The notes beneath the pieces are model-generated. The model made no database searches. It had not been told where the DNA came from and saw only the letters and a list, made by a program, of their open reading frames with translations. DNA of 13,971 nucleotides from Methylacidiphilum sp. (GTDB lineage Bacteria > Verrucomicrobiota > Verrucomicrobiia > CAIQCK01): positions 1-13,971 of the forward strand of contig DYDC01000038.1 of NCBI GenBank assembly GCA_020718125.1, read 5' to 3'. A program made the position numbers and the translations under genes. Within the stretch, counting starts at the first letter, position 1. Every line of letters starts with the position of its first letter. Shown piece by piece: positions 1 through 5,570 of the stretch.

Positions 1-2
1 AT

Positions 3-116
3 CATCGGAGCGTGGCGGATTTGGAAGCGCGGGCGGAGCCGTCGCCGCCGCCGGCGTTGAGGGCAACCGCAGATTCGGCTGTGAGCGGGTTGCAGTGGGC
101 GATGGATGCCGGATGA
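3..116 (+). CDS. C-terminal end of an unidentified protein (partial, cut by window edge)
   Basis: One frame is open from the window edge to a TGA at 114-116 and gives 37 residues ending in SGLQWAMDAG. Its codons mostly end in G or C, like the clear genes nearby, while the other two forward frames give arginine-rich or glycine-rich strings typical of wrong frames. The Pro-rich stretch near the middle (PSPPPA) suggests a linker or tail. I do not recognise a family, and 37 residues are too few to assign a role. It would end 43 bases before the next start, so the two could be co-transcribed. Confidence 0.35.
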   Translation, partial: HRSVADLEARAEPSPPPALRATADSAVSGLQWAMDAG

Positions 117-122
117 GCGCGG

Positions 123-150
123 TTGCTTTTTAGCGGGGCCTCGCAATAAT
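123..150 (+). promoter_or_regulatory. Possible promoter of the secreted OB-fold gene
   Basis: TTGCTT at 123-128 and AATAAT at 145-150 are separated by 16 bases. The second matches the -10 consensus at five of six positions; the first is weak. A start about 7 bases downstream would leave almost no leader before the ATG at 160, where I also see no good Shine-Dalgarno sequence, so the message might be leaderless. This rests on sequence resemblance alone. Confidence 0.25.
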
Positions 151-159
151 CGCGTCGTT

Positions 160-1131
160 ATGAAACGCATCGCGGTGTTGTGGCTGGCCGTCGCCGCGCC
201 GTTGTTCGGCGCTGAGCCGGTCGTGTCGTGGGAGAAGGCGCGGGACGTGATCGGCCAGCGGGCGACGGTGGAGGGGACGGTCGTGGCGACGCGCAAGACG
301 GAGAAGGTCTGCAACCTGAACTTCTCGGCGAACTGGCGGAAGGATTTTTCGGCGGTGATCTTTGCGGGCAGCTTCTCCAAATGGCCGGAGGACATCGAGG
401 GGCGGTATCGCGGCCGGAAGGTGCGCGTCACGGGGACGGTTGCGGAATACCAAGGCCGCCCTCAGATCATCGTGTCAGAACCGTCACAGATCGAGATCGT
501 GGAGGAGACGGCTGCTCCCGCGCCGTCATCAACAAGTCCGCCGACGCCGGTCGCCGCGACAGAAACGCCCGCGCCACCTGCCACGCCAACCGCCCCGGCT
601 CCGCCTCCGGTTTCGCCGGGTGAGGCCGCCATGGCAGCAGTGCCCGCCACGCCCGGCGTGCCGATTTCAATTACGCCGCCGACGTTGAGCAAGGAACTGG
701 CGCCGTTCACAGTGGAGGTGAGACGGTTCACGGGAGCGAGGCAGGGAAGCGGGGTGGTGACCAAGACGGGAGCGAGTTTTTTCCAAACGATGCGGCTGGG
801 CGTGACGCTGCGGAACACGCAACGCGTGGCCGTGGGGCCGCTGGAATGGCAGTGGGTGGTCGCGTTGTTCGACGTGTCGTCGTCGGGGGATACAAAGCAG
901 CAGTTTTTCACCGGGGGCGAGCGGGGGATGGAGTTGAAGCCGTTTGAGACGAAGGTCATCCAGTCGGATGATGTCGCGTTGTCGGGGATGTCGTCGAGCC
1001 TGGGCATGAGAAGCGGGAAGAAGCTGCGCGGGCATTTCGTGCGCGTGTTTTATCAGGGGCGGCTGGTGTTCGAGGAGGCGAATCCTCCCGCGATGAAGGC
1101 TGCGGCGGAGAATTACCTGACGGGGAAGTGA
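160..1131 (+). CDS. Secreted protein with OB-fold domain, Pro/Ala-rich linker and conserved C-terminal domain
   Basis: The product has 323 residues. I chose the ATG at 160 because it begins a clear signal peptide (MKRIAVLWLAVAAPLFGA, cleaved near residue 18); an upstream ATG at 106 would bury it. Residues 21-115 look like a small OB-fold domain of the type found near thermonuclease-like proteins, with G-x-x-x-x-V-E-G-T-V, a Phe-rich middle (NLNF, AVIFAG) and V-R-V-T-G-T-V. Residues 117-175 are a low-complexity Pro/Ala/Thr linker. Residues 180-320 form a beta-rich domain with the landmarks KPFETKVIQSDDV and LRGHFVRVFYQGRLVFEEAN. A damaged second copy of this last domain lies at 4049-4429 on the other strand. 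The protein probably acts in the periplasm or at the cell surface. The OB fold may bind a ligand; no catalytic residues are evident and the function is unknown. Confidence 0.85.
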   Translation: MKRIAVLWLAVAAPLFGAEPVVSWEKARDVIGQRATVEGTVVATRKTEKVCNLNFSANWRKDFSAVIFAGSFSKWPEDIEGRYRGRKVRVTGTVAEYQGRPQIIVSEPSQIEIVEETAAPAPSSTSPPTPVAATETPAPPATPTAPAPPPVSPGEAAMAAVPATPGVPISITPPTLSKELAPFTVEVRRFTGARQGSGVVTKTGASFFQTMRLGVTLRNTQRVAVGPLEWQWVVALFDVSSSGDTKQQFFTGGERGMELKPFETKVIQSDDVALSGMSSSLGMRSGKKLRGHFVRVFYQGRLVFEEANPPAMKAAAENYLTGK

Positions 1132-1145
1132 AGCGCGGAAGAATT

Positions 1146-1159
1146 GCTGGATATCCAGC
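1146..1159. repeat. 14-base perfect palindrome after the OB-fold gene
   Basis: GCTGGATATCCAGC reads the same on both strands and lies 15 bases after the stop codon. It has no loop and no T-tract, so it is not a standard terminator. It could be a binding site for a dimeric protein or chance. Confidence 0.25.
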
Positions 1160-1203
1160 CGGAAGTGCGTTGGGGGAGGGTTGCCACAGAACTCAGTCTT
1201 TCC

Positions 1204-1345
1204 AGGTTCCTCGCTGTTTTCAGTGAGCGGGGAGGCGTGCGGCGGTGAAGTAGAGCATGGCGATGAGGTTGTCCACCGAGCGGTAACCGCGGGCTTTACG
1301 TCGCACGCCTCCGCCTCCCCGCTCACTGAAAACAGCGAGGAACCT
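1204..1345. mobile_element. Inverted-repeat element with a transposase-like core (MITE-like or insertion-sequence scar)
   Basis: The left arm (1204-1241) and right arm (1302-1345) are inverted copies. The outer 34 bases match perfectly (1204-1237 against 1312-1345). The inner four bases TGCG also match, but the right arm carries an extra GAGGCG, a tandem copy of the adjacent hexamer. The 60 bases between the arms, read on the minus strand together with the last bases of the arms, encode RRKARGYRSVDNLIAMLYFT. This resembles the extreme C-terminal end of DDE transposases, with ISL3-type my best guess. No full transposase is present, so the element could not move by itself. The arms could form a long hairpin in RNA and might terminate transcription from the gene upstream. 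No clear target-site duplication is visible next to the arms. It sits exactly where the beta-helix gene is truncated. Confidence 0.7.
1241..1303 (-). pseudogene. 21-codon transposase C-terminal scrap inside the inverted repeat
   Basis: The minus strand reads RRKARGYRSVDNLIAMLYFT followed by Ala. The pattern of basic residues, ARGYR, then a hydrophobic I-x-M-x-Y-F is known to me from the last residues of DDE transposases (ISL3-like or a relative). The frame then runs into the left arm and stops at a TGA there. It is far too short to be functional and is best read as what remained after internal deletion of an insertion sequence. The family assignment is from memory and uncertain. Confidence 0.45.
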
Positions 1346-1692
1346 CCTGTTCGAGGGCAACCATCGCACTGCCTACTTCGGCCCGCTGGCCGGCGGTGAA
1401 AGATACCTACGGCTCGGTCGCGGGCACGATTGTCGAATTCAACGTCGTGCGCGACGCGGCGACGGCCTATTATGCGGTCGGTAGCGCCGACGCGGCGGTG
1501 TTCCGGCGCAACCACGCCTATTTCTGGTATCCGGTGAACGATTCGACCAACGCGCCCGTGGCGTTTCAGATTGACGAACCGGGGGCAACAGTGGCACTGG
1601 AGAAGAACTCGGTCGAGGGACGCAGCGGCGTCGGCGAGCCGGGTGTGGTGCAGATCGAGCGAACACAAGATTTACGAAAGCGGGCGTCATGA
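1346..1692 (+). pseudogene. 3' remnant of a right-handed parallel beta-helix protein gene
   Basis: The frame starting at GTG 1396 gives 98 residues. They are rich in short beta strands with alternating hydrophobic residues (GTIVEFNVVRDAATAYYAVG, AAVFRRNHAYFW, GATVALEKNSVEG), the pattern of pectate-lyase-like beta-helix coils. Just upstream, another frame reads FEGNHRTAYFGPLAGG (about 1350-1397), which looks like genuine protein and would continue naturally into KDTYGSVAG after a one-base shift. The gene therefore appears both cut off by the inverted-repeat element ending at 1345 and frameshifted near 1395. Its TGA overlaps the ATG of the next gene (ATGA), so the two once formed a coupled pair. 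Beta-helix proteins are usually secreted polysaccharide lyases or hydrolases, which fits the neighbour. A short functional protein starting at GTG 1396 is possible but unlikely. Confidence 0.6.
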
Positions 1693-3791
1693 GAAAACCA
1701 GCCGGTAGTCCAACTGTGTATCTGGCGGCGGCCTGCGCGCTGGTCATCGCCGCATCGTCCCCGGCCGCGCCAGCGGCGAACGTGCTGCCCAACGCAAGTT
1801 TCGAACTGGGGATGTGCGCCTGGTATTGGCAGGCGGCCGACGCGGACGCGTTCCAGGCGCGGGCGGCGGTGGAGTGGGCGGATTTGCTGCCGGACGTGCG
1901 GGAGGATGTCGCGTGGCACGGGCAACGTTCCGTGCGGCTGACGGTGGCCGAAGGCCAGCGGATCACGGCGCGGTCGGGCTGGTTGCAACTGCCCGCGAAA
2001 CAGCCACGGACGTTTTCGGTGTTCCTGAAGCGGGCGCGCACGGATGCGAATGCAGTGAGCGGGGAGGTGGAGTTATGGGTCGAGTCGCCGGCAGGCGGGG
2101 GACGGTCGGTCGTGGGGCGCGTGAAACCGACGGGGACGTGGCAGCGGTTCAGCGTAACGCAGCCGGCCAAGCTCGCGTCGGGCGACTGGGTGCGGGTCGG
2201 CGTGCGCGCGGATGGGCGGCAGGCGATGGAAGTGGACGCGGCGCAACTGGAGGCGGGCGAGCAGGCGACGGCGTTCGCGCCGCGGCTGCCGGCGGAAGTG
2301 GCGGTGACAGCGGCCAGCAGCGACCACTGGTTCACGGGCGAGGAGACGCCGACGTTGGTGGCGGCGGTGGCGGCCTACGACGCGCAGGGGCCGGCGACGC
2401 GGCAGGTGCGGCTGACGGCGACGGATTACAACGGCCGCGAGGTGTTCACGCGCGAGGTGACGTTGAACATGAACACCAACAAGCTGCCGGTGGCGCTGGC
2501 GCCTCTGACGGCGCGGGCGTTCGGCAATTTCCGCGTGCGGGCGGACATGGCGGGGGCGGTGCCGGACCACGACGAGACGCAGTTGAATGTGACGCGGCCG
2601 GTGATGATGCGGCCGCCGGCGAGGGCGTCGGCGTTCGGCGCGACGATCCGGCTGCGGCGGAGCGACTTTGACCTGTCGGAGAAAATGGGCGTGCGCTGGA
2701 TGCGGCTGCCGCTGGTGACGCAATGGTTCGTGGTCGAGCCAAAACGCGACCAATGGCGGTGGTTCGACGAGCCGTTGCGGGCGGCGTGGCGGCGCGGGCT
2801 GGAGGTGCTCGGCGCGCTGGACGCCTCGGCGCACTGGGAGAACGACGCGCAGGACCGCGGCTCGAAGCCGGAGGAGTGGGACAATTACGCGCGGCAGACC
2901 GTGAGCCACTATCGCCGCTGGATTCACGCATGGGAGGTCTGGAACGAGCCGGACCAGCCGGGACTGCTCGCTGGGCGCAACCAGGAGGACCAGTTGAAGA
3001 ACTACGTGGACTTGCTGCGGCGCACGCATGCCGCGGCCAAGGAAGCCGACCCGGCGTGCCTGGTGGTCGGCGGCGCGCTCGGCGACGCGCGATGGGCGCC
3101 GAAGCTGATCGAACTGGGCGCGTTGCAGGCGATGGACGTGCTCTCCCTCCACATCCGCCCGCGGTCGGCGGCGGAGGATTTTGAAACGATGAAGCCGTCG
3201 CTGCCGGAACTGCTCGGCTCAATCCGCGCGGCCATGCTGGCGCGGGGTGGCGAAAAACCGATTTGGATCACAGCCGGCGGCCTGAACGATGTCCGCAGCA
3301 GCTACGCAGATGGCCGGGCCGACGGCCCGTGGCGCGCGCGCCGGCCAACGACGGCGCATGACGCGGCGGCGTTGCTGGCGCGGCAGTATGTGATCGCGAT
3401 GGCGTCGGGGGTGGAAAAATTCTTCTACGACATGGCGGCGACGCCGACCGCGCCGGATGAGGATGCGACCGGGTTCACGGAGAGCGACGGCTCGCCGACG
3501 GCGGTGGCGGCGGCGTATGCGACCGTGAGCGGATTGCTGGATTGCGCGGCGTTCGTGAAATCGCACGACCTCGGCGCGGGAGTGCGGGCGATGGAGTTCC
3601 AGCGGGCCGGCGAGAATGGCCGTGTGCTGGTGGCGTGGGCGGTCGCGGAAGCCGGGGCCGAAGTGGCGCTGCCGGCGCCATGGGCGTCGGCCGAGGTGCG
3701 CGAACTGAATGTGATGTGCAACCAGACAGCGCGCACGGGCCAGCGCGCGCGCCTCACGCGTGCGCCGACTTTTTTCGTGACTACGCAATGA
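1689..3791 (+). CDS. Secreted carbohydrate-binding, clan GH-A-like glycoside hydrolase lacking the nucleophile
   Basis: The product has 700 residues and begins with a signal peptide (residues 1-30). Residues 31-199 form a carbohydrate-binding-like jelly roll, with the typical opening NVLPNASFELG and typical ending DAAQLEAGEQATAFAPR. Residues 203-305 are an Ig-like beta domain. Residues 310-625 are a TIM barrel of the GH-A type (GH39/GH5-like), with HAWEVWNEPD carrying the usual acid/base Glu at residue 420, MDVLSLH, and GVEKFFYDM near the last strand. Residues 627-700 resemble the closing beta domain of such enzymes. The strand that should carry the nucleophile reads KPIWITAGG, with Ala529 where families of this clan have Glu (typically ITE). 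It may therefore be a non-hydrolytic sugar-binding protein or use another mechanism. The ATG overlaps the stop of the beta-helix remnant. The substrate cannot be told from sequence. Confidence 0.85.
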   Translation: MRKPAGSPTVYLAAACALVIAASSPAAPAANVLPNASFELGMCAWYWQAADADAFQARAAVEWADLLPDVREDVAWHGQRSVRLTVAEGQRITARSGWLQLPAKQPRTFSVFLKRARTDANAVSGEVELWVESPAGGGRSVVGRVKPTGTWQRFSVTQPAKLASGDWVRVGVRADGRQAMEVDAAQLEAGEQATAFAPRLPAEVAVTAASSDHWFTGEETPTLVAAVAAYDAQGPATRQVRLTATDYNGREVFTREVTLNMNTNKLPVALAPLTARAFGNFRVRADMAGAVPDHDETQLNVTRPVMMRPPARASAFGATIRLRRSDFDLSEKMGVRWMRLPLVTQWFVVEPKRDQWRWFDEPLRAAWRRGLEVLGALDASAHWENDAQDRGSKPEEWDNYARQTVSHYRRWIHAWEVWNEPDQPGLLAGRNQEDQLKNYVDLLRRTHAAAKEADPACLVVGGALGDARWAPKLIELGALQAMDVLSLHIRPRSAAEDFETMKPSLPELLGSIRAAMLARGGEKPIWITAGGLNDVRSSYADGRADGPWRARRPTTAHDAAALLARQYVIAMASGVEKFFYDMAATPTAPDEDATGFTESDGSPTAVAAAYATVSGLLDCAAFVKSHDLGAGVRAMEFQRAGENGRVLVAWAVAEAGAEVALPAPWASAEVRELNVMCNQTARTGQRARLTRAPTFFVTTQ

Positions 3792-3931
3792 GCAGGTGTG
3801 CAGGAATCTTCGTGTCCTCAGATCGCCCCGCCCAATCTCCCTTCGGTGTCTTCGCGGCCCTCGCGCGGCTTGCCCTTCAACCGCGCCACTGCGCCTTTCT
3901 GGTTTCTGCCGGACCCCCGTTGGGTGCGCGC

Positions 3932-3960
3932 TTGATTCGCCACCGGGCGCTTGTCATATT
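3932..3960 (+). promoter_or_regulatory. Likely promoter of tRNA-Thr
   Basis: TTGATT (3932-3937) and CATATT (3955-3960) are spaced by exactly 17 bases, each matching the sigma-70 consensus at four of six positions. Transcription would start about 7 bases later, shortly before the mature tRNA at 3974. Spacing and position support it; the hexamers are only moderate. Confidence 0.45.
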
Positions 3961-3973
3961 CGGCCCGTTGCGC

Positions 3974-4048
3974 GCCGAGGTAGCTCAACGGCAGAGCACC
4001 TGATTTGTAATCAGGCGGTTGTGGGTTCAAATCCCATCCTCGGCTCCA
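3974..4048 (+). tRNA. tRNA-Thr, anticodon TGT, CCA encoded
   Basis: The 75 bases fold as a complete cloverleaf. The acceptor stem is GCCGAGG with CCTCGGC, the D arm GCTC-AACGGCA-GAGC, the anticodon stem CCTGA with TCAGG around loop TTTGTAA, and the T arm GTGGG-TTCAAAT-CCCAT. The anticodon TGT at 4006-4008 reads ACA and other ACN threonine codons. The 3' CCA is encoded (4046-4048). A minus-strand frame stays open straight through this gene, which is incidental. The gene lies on the border of a damaged region on its 3' side, a common place for integration, but I see no repeated copy of the tRNA end in the window. Confidence 0.97.
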
Positions 4049-4429
4049 GCGCTTCCCCACAGCCGGCGCACTGGAGGGCAACGCTGTGGGTTGTTTCTTG
4101 GCCGGACGTTTCTGCCTTTCCAGTTTCTCAAGGCAGAACTCAACATCCCGTTCGATTTCCGGCGAGTTGGCCTCCTTGAAAACGCGGCGGCCCTTGTAGA
4201 ACACCCGCACGCAGTAGCCGCGGAGTTTGGTCCCGCTGGTCTGTCCGTAACGGGTGGCAGTGATGCCGGCCATTTTGACCTCGTCCGAACGCAGCGTCTT
4301 GGACTCGAATGGGTTCAGGTCAATCTGGGATTCCGTGCCCTGCACGTATTGGTCCGCCGCGGTGCCGATGCTCATCACGATGGCCACCCACTGCCGCTCG
4401 ATGTCCGCGACCGACTGGGCCGCGGTTTG
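4049..4429 (-). pseudogene. Fragment paralogous to the C-terminal domain of the secreted OB-fold protein
   Basis: The minus-strand frame reads SVADIERQWVAIVMSIG, then NPFESKTLRSDEV, then TKLRGYCVRVFYKGRRVFKE and ANSPE. These align collinearly with residues from about 224 to 320 of the protein encoded at 160-1131 (GPLEWQWV, KPFETKVIQSDDV, LRGHFVRVFYQGRLVFEEAN). The signal peptide, OB fold and linker are missing. The upstream end joins a DUF6807 gene fragment in a different frame. The downstream end has no stop of its own: after a Lys/Pro-rich tail of about 30 residues the frame runs into the antisense of the tRNA. There is no plausible start. I read it as the 3' part of a paralogous gene left by a rearrangement. 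Divergence from the intact copy is large, so this is an old duplication and not a recent copy. Confidence 0.7.
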
Positions 4430-4752
4430 CCGCCAATCTCGGTCTTGGTCCAGGCGTAGAACAGGCCGCGATGGCGCCAGTGCTTGTCCTTGCCCGCCCA
4501 ATCGTCGGTGATGACCTTGCCCGACGGCGTCCAGAGGGGATGGATGTAGGCGTTGCGGGTGAAATTTTCGTTGTTCAGCTCAGGCCGGGCAATGAAGCCG
4601 TAGTTGTATTGGAAGAGATGCCGGACGTTGGCGAGAAGGCGCAGGCTCCTGTCGGCATCGTCTGCGAGTTTGCAGGCCGGGTCGGCGCCGGATGCAGCCA
4701 GTCCGCAAGCGGCCCGGCTCGCTGCGGCAACAAAGGCTCGGGATCGGATCAT
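4430..4752 (-). pseudogene. 5' portion of a DUF6807 (PmoA-like) secreted protein gene, truncated
   Basis: From the ATG at 4752 the first 108 residues read as a secreted protein: an N-terminal stretch rich in Ala (signal-peptide-like, ending near SGA), then FQYNYGFIARPE and RNAYIHPLWTPSGKVITDDW followed by KHWRHRGLFYAWTKTEIGG. The run Y-I-H-P-L-W, G-x-V-I-T-D-D, and H-R-G-L-F-x-A-W is the signature I know from DUF6807, annotated 'methane oxygenase PmoA family', whose members are about 300 residues. Here the similarity stops at residue 108, and the frame becomes Arg/Ser-rich nonsense until it stops at 4375. More than half the protein is missing. Its start lies 15 bases after the pseudopilin stop on the same strand, so the two formed an operon. 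The family's true biochemical role is not established. Confidence 0.65.
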
Positions 4753-4767
4753 CGGCGGTCGGGGGTG

Positions 4768-5439
4768 TTATCGGTTTTCCGGATCGGGATCCATCTGGTC
4801 CCTGTCGGCCCCGCAGAACTTGTCGGAAGACCACCATTGGATGTGGCCGTCCACATAGACGACGTTGCCGCCATCGGCGCCGTGGTTGTCAGCCGCGTCG
4901 AAGTAATGATCGCCGCTGCGCGTGCCGGGACTGCCTTCGTCGTCGCTGTCCCACACCATGCGCACCATGCCGGGGTTTTGCACCTGCGCGCTCTTCAAGG
5001 CCCGCGGCGCCTTGCCGCCGGAGGTGCCCCGGAAGGACAGCATCGGGTTGTATTCGTAGTGGAACTTCCTCGGTTTCTCCGTGTCGCCCATGACCAGGCG
5101 GCTGGGGCACTGGAAGACCCTGACGTTGCGCGCGAACCGGCGCCGGAGGAGGATGTTCTCCTTCTCGTCCAGCAGCATCGGCGCGTTGCGCGTCGAGGCG
5201 CCGGTGGCGGAGACGTCGCAGTAGGGAAAATAGTCGTCGTAGTCCTTCAGGTAGGCCTCGATGAGCGCGTGAATCTGCCGGAGGTTGCTGGCGCACACCG
5301 TGCGCCGCCCCTTCTCCTTCATCTTGCTGACCTGCGGCATCAACACGCCCATCAGCACGGCGATGACGACAATGACCACCAGCAACTCCACAAGCGTGAA
5401 ACCTGGACGGGCACTTTTGGCGGGAAACAGGGCTTTCAT
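4768..5439 (-). CDS. Prepilin-type protein (type II secretion/type IV pseudopilin-like) with DGH motif
   Basis: The product has 223 residues from the ATG at 5439. Residues 1-12 are a short basic leader (MKALFPAKSARPG), cleaved before FTLVELLVVIVVIAVLMGVL, the canonical prepilin peptidase site with Glu at position 5 of the mature chain and a following hydrophobic helix. Conserved N-terminal landmarks include CASNLRQI and a Tyr-rich DYDDYFPYC. The C-terminal part carries DNHGADGGNVVYVDGHIQWW, close to the 'H-X9-DG' motif of the large pseudopilin-like family abundant in Planctomycetota and Verrucomicrobiota, but with ten residues between His and Asp. Such proteins are inserted in the inner membrane and exposed outward; genomes of this kind hold dozens. 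It shares a 131-base divergent spacer with the AsmA-like gene and precedes the truncated DUF6807 gene by 15 bases. I see no clear ribosome-binding site. Confidence 0.9.
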   Translation of the reverse strand: MKALFPAKSARPGFTLVELLVVIVVIAVLMGVLMPQVSKMKEKGRRTVCASNLRQIHALIEAYLKDYDDYFPYCDVSATGASTRNAPMLLDEKENILLRRRFARNVRVFQCPSRLVMGDTEKPRKFHYEYNPMLSFRGTSGGKAPRALKSAQVQNPGMVRMVWDSDDEGSPGTRSGDHYFDAADNHGADGGNVVYVDGHIQWWSSDKFCGADRDQMDPDPENR

Positions 5440-5570
5440 AAGAGCGCGGGACCATATCACGGCCGGCGGCGGCGGCGAAACGTTTTTGGAGCGCCACCCG
5501 GCTTCCGGCCCGGGCCGGTGCAACTTGGGCTTGCTGGCGCGGCGGTTTCGTCGCAAGGTCTTTGGCATCC

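Noticed and set aside
1181..1399. Open frame across the inverted-repeat element (FPGSSLFSVSGEA ... SPLTENSEEP)
   Set aside because: Its sequence is just the translation of the two repeat arms; no start signal and no evidence that it is a gene.
2053..2072. CAGTGAGCGGGGAGG inside the GH-A-like gene, identical to 15 bases of the inverted-repeat arm at 1204-1345
   Set aside because: The match is short, falls within sensible coding sequence (AVSGEVELW) and lacks the rest of the arm. It is probably chance in GC-rich DNA, though it could act as microhomology.
2073..3222. Long open frames antisense to the GH-A-like gene
   Set aside because: They are Arg/Pro/His-rich or Ser/Ala/Pro-rich, as expected from reading a GC-rich gene backwards.
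3818..4048. Minus-strand frame that stays open through the tRNA gene (SRGWDLNPQPPDYKSGALPL)
   Set aside because: This peptide is the well-known antisense translation of a tRNA-Thr gene and recurs in false gene predictions. The real tRNA is unambiguous, so no protein is called there.
3974..4500. Possible integrative element using the tRNA-Thr as attachment site
   Set aside because: No integrase gene and no second copy of the tRNA 3' end are visible in the window; nearby truncations alone are not enough.
5505..5518. Perfect 14-base palindrome CCGGCCCGGGCCGG between the divergent pseudopilin and AsmA-like genes
   Set aside because: Consists only of G and C in a very GC-rich spacer, so it is easily produced by chance. 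No flanking operator-like sequence.
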